This document shows positions 5,220 to 13,662 of a stretch of DNA of 46,319 nt, piece after piece. Source of the stretch: JANPIX01 sp031425195. Lineage in GTDB: Bacteria > Pseudomonadota > Alphaproteobacteria > Rhodobacterales > Rhodobacteraceae. The stretch covers positions 1 through 46,319 of the forward strand of contig JANPIX010000025.1 in the NCBI GenBank assembly GCA_031425195.1, read 5' to 3'. The position numbers and the translations under genes are program-made. Under the pieces are notes generated by a model. The model was not told the DNA's origin and made no database searches. It saw only the letters and a list, made by a program, of their open reading frames with translations. The stretch's first letter is position 1; each line of letters begins with the position of its first letter.

Positions 5220-7016
5220 ATGACGCAGGCTGGCAAACCGCCGCTTGCATCCCGTCTTGCAATTCGGTTCGGCGTCATTCTGACGTTGGCTTTGTTGCCG
5301 GCCGGAATCATCGGTTTTGTACAAACGAGCAATCTGGAGGCCGAGGTTCAGCGGCGCAGCGAAACTGCGCTGATGGGGGCGGCGCTGCGGGCGGCATCGT
5401 CGGAAACCGTGCTGATCACGCGGGTGCGCGGGATGGTGGCCACGCTTGCGGCGGCGGTTCCTGATCTGATTGCGGACAATGAAGCGTGCAGCGCATTCAT
5501 GCAGCAACTGATTGCGACAGAACCTCGTGCGTCGCTGGCGGCCTATATCCCGACGAGTGGGGTCATGACGTGTTCATCGTCGGGGCGTGTTCATGACTTT
5601 TCCGACAGTCCACGTTTTCAAACTGTGATCGAAGCCAAGGCGCCTTTTCTGGTGGTAAGCCCGGATGCCGCGATATCGGGAACGTCCGTTCTGGGCATTT
5701 CCCACCCGGTCTTTGATGGAAACGGCACTTACATCGGTTATGCCACCATGTCGCTGCCCCATAACATGTTGCAGCAGCTTGCCACTGCAGATGACAACAA
5801 ACTGCAGGATAGCGATGGCCCGCTTGTATTTTTTACCTTTGACAAGGCGGGCACCCTGCTGACATCGAACATCGACCTTGATGCCGCGAAACTTGAGCTT
5901 CCCGACGAGGGCAGCATCGAGCAATTCGTCGGCACGGCCGGTGGGACGTTTCGGGGACGGTCGGTGAACGGGCGGGCGATGACCTATGCAGTCGTGCCTG
6001 TGGAGCCGAACGAACTTTATCTGATGAGCAGCTTTCTTCCGAACGCCGAGGCCATTTCCTGGCGCTCCAGCCTTTCGCCATATCTGCCGACGCTGTTGAT
6101 GTGGTTGGTCGGTTTGATGGCATCGGGGGTGGCCACGGAAATTCTGGTGACGCGCCACATCCGGACCTTGAACCGGTCCATGGGCAGTTTTGCAAGGGGC
6201 GACCGCAGGCTGGACGAAATCGAACTGACCAATGCGCCGCGCGAATTGGAAGAACTTGCAACCGCCTATCTTGCCATGACCGAAGGCATCACCCGGGGCG
6301 AGGCGGAACTGGAAGATTCCCTGCATCAAAAAGAGGTTCTGCTGCGCGAAGTGCATCACCGCGTGAAGAACAATCTGCAGCTTATTTCGTCGATCATGAA
6401 CATTCAGATCCGCAGCGCCAAAAGTGGCGAGGCAAAGGAACTGCTCAAGAACCTGCAGGAACGGATCATGAGCCTGGCAACCGTTCACCGCGGGCTTTAT
6501 CAGACGAGCGGTTTGGCCGATGTGCGGGCGCGCGAACTTATTCCCGATATCGTGCGGCAGATCATGTCGCTGTCGTCCAACCCGGAGAAACCGTTCGAAA
6601 CGGTGAATGATATCGATGATCTTCGTATCGTGCCTGATCAGGCGGTTCCCTTGTCGCTGTTGCTGGCAGAGGCGTTGACCAATGCGATCAAGCATGCGGG
6701 GGCAACCCGCGATCGACCCGGTCACCTGTCCGTCAGGTTGAAACGGTCTGGTGGAAGTGGCGCTGTGCTGGAAGTGATCAACACGCAGCACGATATGGCG
6801 GACGGCGCGCAGCCAGCGGTGGTGGCCGAGACAGGCATCGGATCACAATTGATCATGGCCTTTGTCCAACAGCTTAACGGGGCCTTGTTTACCGGGAACG
6901 AGGGCGAAAATTTCGTCTTGCGCGTCACGTTCAATGTGGCACCCTTGTCGCATGGCGAAAACCGGCAGAAGCCCAGCGAGGCGAGCGAGGCCAGATGGAA
7001 CGCGCCATCAGCGTGA
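5220..7016 (+). CDS. Membrane sensor histidine kinase (HisKA_2/HWE type) of the stress module
   Basis: The 598-residue protein has a first membrane segment (about 17-35), a periplasmic sensing region of about 250 residues that resembles a Cache-type domain, a second membrane segment (about 286-309), and a HAMP-like linker. The cytoplasmic core begins with the HisKA_2 box LLREVHHRVKNNLQ (374-387; histidines 379/380), followed by an ATPase domain with the N-box AEALTNAIKHA (about 483-493). Kinases of this class in ecfG loci phosphorylate PhyR. It starts 1 base after the ecfG stop, so it belongs to the nepR-ecfG operon. The periplasmic domain implies an external or envelope signal, which cannot be named from sequence. 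Confidence 0.93.
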   Translation: MTQAGKPPLASRLAIRFGVILTLALLPAGIIGFVQTSNLEAEVQRRSETALMGAALRAASSETVLITRVRGMVATLAAAVPDLIADNEACSAFMQQLIATEPRASLAAYIPTSGVMTCSSSGRVHDFSDSPRFQTVIEAKAPFLVVSPDAAISGTSVLGISHPVFDGNGTYIGYATMSLPHNMLQQLATADDNKLQDSDGPLVFFTFDKAGTLLTSNIDLDAAKLELPDEGSIEQFVGTAGGTFRGRSVNGRAMTYAVVPVEPNELYLMSSFLPNAEAISWRSSLSPYLPTLLMWLVGLMASGVATEILVTRHIRTLNRSMGSFARGDRRLDEIELTNAPRELEELATAYLAMTEGITRGEAELEDSLHQKEVLLREVHHRVKNNLQLISSIMNIQIRSAKSGEAKELLKNLQERIMSLATVHRGLYQTSGLADVRARELIPDIVRQIMSLSSNPEKPFETVNDIDDLRIVPDQAVPLSLLLAEALTNAIKHAGATRDRPGHLSVRLKRSGGSGAVLEVINTQHDMADGAQPAVVAETGIGSQLIMAFVQQLNGALFTGNEGENFVLRVTFNVAPLSHGENRQKPSEASEARWNAPSA

Positions 7017-7071
7017 GCGTTATCGGCTGTCTTTGTAAATCATTACCCGGCTGACGGGCCCAGGATATTCG

Positions 7072-8619
7072 ATGCCCAACTCCAGCCGTTCCGTGCGCAT
7101 TCTGTTGACCACCGCCGAGGCATTTCCCGCGTTAGAGCGCGCCTTTCTGGCGGCCAAGGCAGAGATCTGGGCCAGTTTCATGGTTTTTGATCTGACAACG
7201 CGGCTGCAATCTTCCGAGGCGCTGGCGATTGGAAAGACGTGGTTCGATCTGATTGTCCATACCCTGAACCGTGGGGTGGCGCTGAACATCTGCATCGCCG
7301 ATCTGGACCCGATCATCAGTGCAGAAGGGCACCGGACGGCCTATCGTCATCTGCGGCTTTTCAGTGCGGCGGCGGCTGTGGCCAACCCCGGGGCGCGGTT
7401 GAAGATCGACTGCGCGCGTCATCCGGCACAGGGTGGGTTGATCTACCGGCTGGCCATGTGGCCGCGCCTGATGCGGCATCTGTGGCGCGCGACGCGGGCG
7501 ATCAACGACATGACGGCAGAAGTGCGGGCGGCGGTGCTGCGTGATCTTGGGCCGGGGCCGCATCCGTTTCCGGTGCGCACGGATGGGACGGTCGGGCGCG
7601 GCCTGATGTCATTTCCGCCGATTTATACGGCATTGCACCACCAGAAAATGGCGGTGATCGACCGGACCCAGTTGTTCATCGGCGGCCTCGACCTGAGCGA
7701 GCATCGCATCGGGCCGCGTGCTGGCGGCAAGGTGCGCCAGCACACCTGGCACGATGTGCAACTGATGATCGAAGGGCCGGTGGTGGGCGAGGCGCAGCTT
7801 CATCTGGAAACATTTCGGGATGTGATCGACGGCAAGCTGCAACAGCCGCGCACGCGCCGTCTTTTGCGCACCCTGTCACGCCCGCGGCGGCGCAATCTTT
7901 GGTATTGGGGGCCAGAACCCATTGTGGGGGAACTCCGCTCGGCGCATCTGGTGATGGCACGGCGGACGCGATCGTTCATCTATATGGAAAGCCAGTATTT
8001 CAGGGACGAAGAACTGGCCCTGTTACTGGCCGAAAACGCGCGGCGTAACCCTGATTTGCGGATGATTGTCGTGCTTCCGGCAGCCCCTGACGAGGTGGAG
8101 GGGCAGTCGGGCCTTGGATCACGCGGGTATGCCATTCAGGACCGTTGCCTGCGCATCCTGCAGCATGGATTCGGGGACAGGTTGTTCGTGGGGGCACCTG
8201 CACAGATCCCGCCCGATGATGCGCCCACAAGGGCGGGCGACCGGCAGGAAAGTGCCGCGAATGCCGCGCTCGTCTATATCCATGCCAAGGTGTCTGTGTT
8301 TGATGACACGTCGGCCATCGTGTCTTCGGCGAACCTGAACAGCCGCAGCCTGCGCTGGGACACCGAGGCGGGGATCTATCTGACGTCGCGCAATGACGCG
8401 CTTGAACTGCGCCACCGGGTGATGGCGCATTGGCTTCCGCCCGAACCGGGGGCAGATGCGTTCGAGCCGGATACCGTGGTTGCTGCCTGGCGCCGTATTG
8501 CGTGGAGGAACGCGGCGCTGACCGGCGCTGACCGGATCGGGTGCATCCTGCCCTATGATTTCGCGCTGGCGGAAGTGCATGGCAAGAAGTTGCCTGCCCC
8601 ACCCGCGGGCATCCGTTAG
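7072..8619 (+). CDS. Phospholipase D-like enzyme (cardiolipin synthase/PLD superfamily)
   Basis: The 515-residue protein has two HKD motifs: H190-Q-K192-x4-D197 (HHQKMAVIDRTQLFIGGLDL) and H404-A-K406-x4-D411 (HAKVSVFDDTSAIVSSANLN). Both halves of the pseudo-dimeric active site are therefore intact. No signal peptide or membrane anchor is obvious. It resembles bacterial PLD proteins that act on phospholipids, either by transphosphatidylation or hydrolysis. Substrate and direction are not readable. ATG 7072 has AGGA 6 bases upstream. It follows the stress kinase by 55 bases with no promoter I can see, so it may be read through from that operon and take part in membrane remodelling under stress. 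Confidence 0.88.
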   Translation: MPNSSRSVRILLTTAEAFPALERAFLAAKAEIWASFMVFDLTTRLQSSEALAIGKTWFDLIVHTLNRGVALNICIADLDPIISAEGHRTAYRHLRLFSAAAAVANPGARLKIDCARHPAQGGLIYRLAMWPRLMRHLWRATRAINDMTAEVRAAVLRDLGPGPHPFPVRTDGTVGRGLMSFPPIYTALHHQKMAVIDRTQLFIGGLDLSEHRIGPRAGGKVRQHTWHDVQLMIEGPVVGEAQLHLETFRDVIDGKLQQPRTRRLLRTLSRPRRRNLWYWGPEPIVGELRSAHLVMARRTRSFIYMESQYFRDEELALLLAENARRNPDLRMIVVLPAAPDEVEGQSGLGSRGYAIQDRCLRILQHGFGDRLFVGAPAQIPPDDAPTRAGDRQESAANAALVYIHAKVSVFDDTSAIVSSANLNSRSLRWDTEAGIYLTSRNDALELRHRVMAHWLPPEPGADAFEPDTVVAAWRRIAWRNAALTGADRIGCILPYDFALAEVHGKKLPAPPAGIR

Positions 8620-8633
8620 CAGGCAGTCGATCC

Positions 8634-8658
8634 GGAACCACCTTTGGGGGCAGGCGTT
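8634..8658 (+). promoter_or_regulatory. EcfG-type promoter for csbD and the following small gene
   Basis: GGAAC (8634-8638) and CGTT (8655-8658) are separated by 16 bases. The CsbD start codon lies 49 bases downstream, leaving room for a short 5' leader and the GGAG site. Confidence 0.8.
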
Positions 8659-8706
8659 TTCGCATCACAAGGCGCACAACGCGCGGTACCAACAAAGGAG
8701 AAAGCC

Positions 8707-8904
8707 ATGAACTGGGACCAGATCGAAGGCATGTGGACACAGTATAAAGGCAAGGCAAAAGAGGCTTGGGGCGATCTGACCGATGACGAACTGGATCAGG
8801 TGGCAGGCAAGCGCGACCAGATGGTTGGTCTTGTGCAGCGCAAATACGGGCGTGCACGGGAAGAGGCCGAAACTGAAGTTGACGGCTGGTTCGACCGACT
8901 TTGA
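8707..8904 (+). CDS. CsbD-family stress protein
   Basis: The 65-residue protein begins MNWDQIEGMWTQYKGKAKEA and continues WGDLTDDELDQVAGKRDQM, which is the CsbD family pattern (KGKxKExWGxLTDDxL). CsbD-like proteins are small, highly charged and typically induced by general stress sigma factors; their mechanism is unknown. ATG 8707 has GGAG upstream, so the longer in-frame reading from 8644 is rejected. The EcfG-type promoter at 8634-8658 supports stress control. Confidence 0.93.
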   Translation: MNWDQIEGMWTQYKGKAKEAWGDLTDDELDQVAGKRDQMVGLVQRKYGRAREEAETEVDGWFDRL

Positions 8905-8922
8905 CGGCGAGAAGGTAAAATC

Positions 8923-9078
8923 ATGCTTGATCGCGCCACTACAATATTGATCGGCGCGTGGTTTGTGGCGGCTTTGGGGCTTGTCGCCAACATCTCGATG
9001 TCAGCGCAATTCGCACAAAATACCTGCCAGGTCGGCAAGGTTGAGACATCGCTGCCAGCCCAAAGCGACCGTTGCTGA
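8923..9078 (+). CDS. Small 51-residue membrane or exported protein
   Basis: This short frame begins MLDRATTILIGAWFVAALGL and ends QSDRC. It has one hydrophobic segment (about residues 7-27) that could be a membrane anchor or signal peptide, then a short polar tail with cysteines. A GAAGG site precedes the ATG at good spacing, and the gene starts 18 bases after csbD, so it is probably co-transcribed from the EcfG-type promoter. I do not recognise the family. A hairpin follows 5 bases after the stop. Confidence 0.65.
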   Translation: MLDRATTILIGAWFVAALGLVANISMSAQFAQNTCQVGKVETSLPAQSDRC

Positions 9079-9082
9079 CATT

Positions 9083-9109
9083 GGCGGGGAGACTGCGTGT
9101 TTCCCCGCC
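9083..9109 (+). terminator. Hairpin after the csbD operon
   Basis: GGCGGGGA (9083-9090) pairs with TCCCCGCC (9102-9109) across an 11-base loop. The downstream sequence GATACTTTGTTTG is moderately T-rich on the plus strand. It may also serve the convergent BLUF gene, though the minus-strand side has no T run. Confidence 0.5.
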
Positions 9110-9124
9110 GATACTTTGTTTGTG

Positions 9125-9550
9125 TCAGGCTGCCTCCGCCTCCCACTGGCCGGCGGCGAGGGTGCGGCACAGATCCTCGATTGCAAATTCGGACATTGTG
9201 GCGGGATTGAAGGTGCCGTTGGTGCGGAAGCCGGACATGATTTCCTCTTTGATGCGGGGCGCTTCGATCAGGTGCATGTTCCATTCCTGAAACAACCTTT
9301 TGCTGACGTCGCCGCAAGAGATCACCTGAATGTCGTGGTGACGTCTGTCTTGCATGATGCGCATGAAGCACTGGCTGATTTCCGTCCTGCCGCCTTCGAG
9401 CAACTGCATGAAATGGCTTTCCGCCACAATCAGCGCGCCCGTGAGTTGGCTGCGGACATTGTTAGCGCGTGACTTTTGCAGGATGCGTTCGACGACTTCG
9501 GGTTTCAGGGGTTTGTGCCGCGAGGTATAGATCAACCTTGTCAACTGCAT
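9125..9550 (-). CDS. BLUF-domain blue-light (FAD) sensor protein
   Basis: The 141-residue protein starts MQLTRLIYTSRHKPL and spans one BLUF domain (about 1-95) plus a helical tail. The light-reaction residues are present: Tyr8, an Asn pair at 30/31, and Gln49 in FMQLLEGG. These match the Tyr/Asn/Gln set around the flavin in AppA and related proteins. No output domain is attached, so it belongs to the short BLUF class that signals by protein contact. AAGGAAG precedes this ATG. The frame stays open upstream to a TTG at 9814 with its own AGGAG site, so a 229-residue form is possible (see the next entry). Confidence 0.85.
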   Translation of the reverse strand: MQLTRLIYTSRHKPLKPEVVERILQKSRANNVRSQLTGALIVAESHFMQLLEGGRTEISQCFMRIMQDRRHHDIQVISCGDVSKRLFQEWNMHLIEAPRIKEEIMSGFRTNGTFNPATMSEFAIEDLCRTLAAGQWEAEAA

Positions 9551-9814
9551 CGGGCTTCCTTGCTGGGTGCGGCACTGAAACTGTCTTGACCCGGGCAGCG
9601 CAGTTTCGCGCGATACGAGGTGGACAGGGGAAATGACCGGCGGGATGACTTGTTGCGAAGCCAGCCAATCGCCGATTTCATCCCAAAGATCCTGCGGGCT
9701 GCACCCTTCGTATTGCAGCGCATCTGACAACCGGATGGCCAGATCGCGCGGCGGACGTTCAGGCCAACGGCTGACCGCACCGCTGTCGTTGCCGAAAAAA
9801 GGTGTTGATGACAA
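9551..9814 (-). other. In-frame coding-like extension upstream of the BLUF domain
   Basis: A TTG at 9814, preceded by AGGAGT (9825-9830) about 10 bases away, opens a frame that runs without a stop into the BLUF gene. The encoded 88 residues include a protein-like helical stretch with DLAIRLSDALQYEGCSPQDL followed by WDEIGDWLASQQV. The last 20 residues before the BLUF Met look less ordered. It could be an N-terminal domain of a longer BLUF protein, a separate small gene whose stop was lost, or non-coding sequence. I do not recognise a family. Confidence 0.4.
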
Positions 9815-9997
9815 AATTGAAAACACTCCTATCGACCGACAGCTTGTCGTCGCGCCGCGAAGTGCTGCGCGCCACTGCATTCGGGCCGACCTGCGCTTGT
9901 TCCGGCTGCGCCGCGTACGGCAGTCGGTACAGGGCTAGCTAACCTACGTAGCGCGTCAAAACATCGTTTTTAATGTCAAGAATTGTTGCGCGCCGCA

Positions 9998-10705
9998 TTA
10001 CGCCAGCAACTGATATCCGCGGCCGCGGACCGTTCTGATGCGCAGATGGCCTGATCCGTCGGGAAACAGCTTTTCGCGCAGCCGGCTGATCAGCACGTCG
10101 ACCGGGCGGCCGCCGTATTCGTGACCAACTCCGAACGCCGCATTCAGGATGGCTTCGCGCGTCAATACCATGGGTGCGTTTTCCACAAGGGTCCAGAGCA
10201 CCTCGAATTCCCGGGATGTCAGATACAGTTCCGGGCCGTCAATGACCCTGAGACTGCGGCTTTTGGGGTCGATCTCGTAGCCGCAGAACCGGCGGGAGGT
10301 TGGCTTGGCGATCTGGGGCACCGCCGTCACATCGCCAAGTCGCCGTGCCAATGCCCTGACCCGGGCCAGAAGATCACGAAGATGGAAGGGTTTTACGATG
10401 TAGTCGTCGGCGCCAACCTCAAGCCCGACCACCCGGTCGGCCACTTCGCCGCGCCCACTGACCACGATGATGCCTGTCGTGCTTGTCTTGCGAATTTTCT
10501 GAACAAGATCCAGACCGCTGCCATCGGGCAATCCCACATCAAGGATCACGATATCGAAGGGTTCTTCGGCGAGTTTGCGGCTTGCGGCACCGAAGGACCT
10601 TGCGCGAACAACCCGGTATCCTTCGGTCGTCAGGCGGCCTTCGATCAGGTCAAGAATTTCCTTTTCGTCGTCGACAACCAGAATGGATTTGTCCAATGCA
10701 ATCAT
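9998..10705 (-). CDS. OmpR-family response regulator
   Basis: The 235-residue protein has a receiver domain (about 5-120) with D12-D13, phospho-acceptor D56 (IVILDVGLPDGSG) and K105 in VKPF. A C-terminal winged-helix DNA-binding domain (about 140-233) has the typical LTSREFEVLWTLVENAP and the final RTVRGRGYQLLA. ATG 10705 has AAAGGG directly upstream; a longer TTG frame back to 10876 lacks support. The gene lies 161 bases downstream of a hybrid histidine kinase on the same strand, making that kinase a likely partner. Target genes are not evident. Confidence 0.92.
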   Translation of the reverse strand: MIALDKSILVVDDEKEILDLIEGRLTTEGYRVVRARSFGAASRKLAEEPFDIVILDVGLPDGSGLDLVQKIRKTSTTGIIVVSGRGEVADRVVGLEVGADDYIVKPFHLRDLLARVRALARRLGDVTAVPQIAKPTSRRFCGYEIDPKSRSLRVIDGPELYLTSREFEVLWTLVENAPMVLTREAILNAAFGVGHEYGGRPVDVLISRLREKLFPDGSGHLRIRTVRGRGYQLLA

Positions 10706-10866
10706 CCCTTTGCAATCAGGGCAACCGGAATTCAACGTCTGGTAAACGGCAATGCCGAAATCATCGGCAGCCGTGTTCACGCGTGGTTCTGGACCCTGTG
10801 GTGCAACATGATTGGCCGCCTTGGGTTCCCGGGGGGGCGGGCCGGAAGGCGGGGCTGTTACAGGAT

Positions 10867-13284
10867 TCACACACAAGCCCGCTGTTGCAGCATGGCGGAT
10901 TCCAGTGCGCGGCGTGTGTAGGGTTTTTGCAGAACATGATACATTTCGCAGCCCGTGTTGATCTGACCGTGCGCGTGGTGGCCGGTGGTGATGACCACCG
11001 GAAGATCGGGGCGAAGCCGCCTGATCCGCGTTGCCAGTTCACGGCCCGATATTCCGCCCGGAAGGACAAGATCGGTCAGAAGGGCGGCCGGGCGACCGCC
11101 TGTCCTGATCCATTCGAGTGCCTTTCTGGCGTTGTCAAAGGCGACAGGCTCGGCCCCGATCTGCCGCAACAACGCCTCGGTATGCCAGCGGACCGTGTCG
11201 TTGTGTTCGACGTAAAGGACCAGATCGCCTTGCGGCCAGCGGCCGGGGTCCAGCTGTCCGTCCTGCGCATCGGCTGGCAAAATGGCCTGAAAGCCGAGTT
11301 CAAAGGCTGTGCCGCGCCCTGGTGCGGAATTGACTGTGAGGGTGCCACGCAGATCTTCGACAAACTGCCGGACAATTGACAGGCCAAGGCCTGAGCCGCT
11401 TCCCGCGTCTTTGGTGGTGAAGAACGGTTCGAAAATGCGGCCCTGAATTTCGGGCGGGATGCCGGAACCGGTGTCTGTCAGGCGCAACCCGACCATGTGT
11501 TTCGGCCTGTCGCCTGTTGCGGTTGGCACTGGCAAGGAGGAATAGGTTTCAATCGTGAAAGATCCGCTGTCAGGCATCGCGTGACGGGCATTGGTTGCAA
11601 GGTTCAGGATCGCCGTCGCAAGCTGGGACGAATCGGCAAGGCAGTGTGGAAGGTCAGCGCCGGCTTTGATGATCACCGTGTTGGTTTCACCAAGGGCTGA
11701 CACGATCAGGGGTTCGATTTCGTTCAGAAAGGCGTTCAGGTCTATTGGCCGGGTGGCAGGGGGCCGGCGGTGCGAATAGGTCAGAAGTTGGTTGGTCAGG
11801 CCGCAGGTCCGTTCGGCCGCGGCCATCGCGTTCAGCGCCATCTGGTGCGCGGCACTGCCTTTGGGCAGGCTGTCGGCCAGTGTTTCGGCGCTTCCGATCA
11901 CGATGGTCATCAGGTTGTTGGTGTCATGTGCAAGCGCGCCCGCAAGGTTCGCTATGGTTTCGATGCGCAGCCGTTCAAGGCGTTCCCGCTCTGCCTCGCG
12001 GTGATGGGTGATGTCGCGGATCAGGGTCAGTGACCGCATCTGCCCTTTGCGGAATTCGATCAGATCGGAACTGATTTCAACCGGAAGCTGGTGGCCGTCG
12101 TGGGTGCGCAATTCCAGTTCCCCCCGGAAGCCGCGGTCCACATCGCGGGTCTTGAACGCGCTTTTGAGTGCAGCATCGCCGGCGAAAAGGGTGTCGCGGG
12201 TCATCCCTATGACTTCGGCGGGTGCAAAGCCCAGCATATCGCACAGGCGCGCGTTGGCGGCGAGGACCACCTCATCATCGCCGGGCGCGCCGGTTGTCGC
12301 GCAGTAGGCGATGCCGTCGCGGATGTTGTCGAACAGGAATTGATAGACCTGATCCTGTTCTGCGATCCGCTCTCGCATCTGGCCGATGGCACGGTGGCGG
12401 CGCTCCATGGCGTGAAGTGCGGCATGGACGCTTTGCGAAAGGGTGTGCGCAAAGGGGAGAAAACTTTGTTCGTAAGGGACGAGTTCGCTGGGGATGATGA
12501 CAAGGGCGCAGCAGGGATCGCCGTCGAGGGTGAAGAACGGGATGCTTGTTGCCCGGTTGTCCACGTCTTTTGCCGCAGTGTCGGCTTGCAGCAGCGCACC
12601 GTTGCGCAGGGCGCGGGCAGCGAGGGGGCGGAGGTGCCGGACAAGTTCCGGATCGGCGCGCAGGGCCCAGTATTCACCGTCGGGAGCGCCGTTTTCCGTG
12701 GCGACCGAAAACAGAGCCGCCGCTTCGCAGTCCATCTCGTTACGGGCCAGAATGTCATGCAGGGTGACGACCAGAGCGTCAAACGAGTTGTCGCGCGTGA
12801 CGGCGGCATCAAGCTGCAAAAGTGCCTGTCGCCTGCGCAGGATCACTTCGGCGGTGCGTTCCGCTGTGACAGTGAGAATGCCCATGAGCTGGCCGCTGGC
12901 GTCTTGTATCGGGCTGCAGGAAAAGTCGAAGTAACATTCCTGCGGGGTGGATGCCTTGACCAAGGGAAGCAAGGCTTCGCTGAACCAGAGGGTTTTACCC
13001 AACATGACATCCTCGAAGGCCGGGCCGAAGAAAGACCATATCTCTGACCAGCTTTGCCGGGCCGGCGTGCCGAAGGACTGGGGGTGTTTGGCCCCGAAGA
13101 TGGCGTTGCAGGCGTTGTTGTAGATCTGGATATGATGGGGGCCCCAGAACGTGCACATCGGGAAGTCTGATGCCATCAGCATGCGGATGCTGGCGTGCAT
13201 TTCCTCTGGCCAGTCGGCGGCGCAGCCAAGCGGGCTTTGCGCCCAGTCGAATTCCGCAAGCAGCCGGGCGTTGATCGAAGGCAT
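10867..13284 (-). CDS. Hybrid sensor histidine kinase with PAS, GAF-like and receiver domains
   Basis: The 805-residue soluble protein starts with a PAS-type domain (about 10-145) containing FPMCTFWGPHHIQIYNNACN. A GAF-like region (about 150-295) and a second PAS domain (about 315-430) follow. The kinase core has His453 (LAGALAHDTNNLMTIV), an N-box NLATNARHAM and the G-boxes DTGSGIP and GSGSGLGLSIV. A C-terminal receiver (about 688-803) has phospho-acceptor D738 (LLTDLVLPGG) and K787, but its first acidic cluster is reduced to E-H-N-D. No membrane segment is visible, so the signal is cytoplasmic or bound by a PAS/GAF ligand. The start has AAAGG 9 bases upstream. It is likely paired with the regulator at 9998-10705. 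Confidence 0.92.
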   Translation of the reverse strand: MPSINARLLAEFDWAQSPLGCAADWPEEMHASIRMLMASDFPMCTFWGPHHIQIYNNACNAIFGAKHPQSFGTPARQSWSEIWSFFGPAFEDVMLGKTLWFSEALLPLVKASTPQECYFDFSCSPIQDASGQLMGILTVTAERTAEVILRRRQALLQLDAAVTRDNSFDALVVTLHDILARNEMDCEAAALFSVATENGAPDGEYWALRADPELVRHLRPLAARALRNGALLQADTAAKDVDNRATSIPFFTLDGDPCCALVIIPSELVPYEQSFLPFAHTLSQSVHAALHAMERRHRAIGQMRERIAEQDQVYQFLFDNIRDGIAYCATTGAPGDDEVVLAANARLCDMLGFAPAEVIGMTRDTLFAGDAALKSAFKTRDVDRGFRGELELRTHDGHQLPVEISSDLIEFRKGQMRSLTLIRDITHHREAERERLERLRIETIANLAGALAHDTNNLMTIVIGSAETLADSLPKGSAAHQMALNAMAAAERTCGLTNQLLTYSHRRPPATRPIDLNAFLNEIEPLIVSALGETNTVIIKAGADLPHCLADSSQLATAILNLATNARHAMPDSGSFTIETYSSLPVPTATGDRPKHMVGLRLTDTGSGIPPEIQGRIFEPFFTTKDAGSGSGLGLSIVRQFVEDLRGTLTVNSAPGRGTAFELGFQAILPADAQDGQLDPGRWPQGDLVLYVEHNDTVRWHTEALLRQIGAEPVAFDNARKALEWIRTGGRPAALLTDLVLPGGISGRELATRIRRLRPDLPVVITTGHHAHGQINTGCEMYHVLQKPYTRRALESAMLQQRACV

Positions 13285-13662
13285 GGCGTTGGGCCTTTCT
13301 TGCCGCGGTGTGGCCCTTTTGAAGGGACTGGGCGATCATGCACACAGGTTCGGCCCGACTGGCGTAAGGTTCGCCTTTCGGTGCGGTGGCGTGTTGACCC
13401 TTTGGTAGAGGGTATGGTCGGCCGGGGTCGTATCGAGTTCAAGGCGAAAACGGAAAGGGCTGGCGATTGTTACGCGACGTCAGGTTTCAACCAAAGGATG
13501 ATCTTGCCGTTGGGTTTGTGGTCTGATTGGAATGGTTGCGAACGGGCGTGGGTATCATCGTTTGAGGTAACGGAGCGGGTCGGCGGTGGGGTGCCACGGG
13601 TGCGGGTGCAGAATTCTGTGCGGCGTTGTGGATTTTCCCGCATGGCCACCTAGTTTCCGGCC
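13285..13662. other. Intergenic region between divergent genes
   Basis: These 378 bases separate the minus-strand hybrid kinase from the plus-strand DUF393 operon and must hold promoters for both. I see no GGAAC/CGTT pair, no convincing hairpin and no small gene with a ribosome-binding site. Confidence 0.5.

Noticed and set aside
10805..10829. GGAAC-N16-TGTT upstream of the OmpR-type regulator (minus strand)
   Set aside because: The -10 box differs at its first base, and the site is about 100 bases from the start codon, so it is too weak to list as a promoter.
10706..10876. N-terminal extension of the response regulator to 10876
   Set aside because: The receiver domain begins right after ATG 10705, and the extra 57 residues are Pro-rich with a TTG start lacking a ribosome-binding site.
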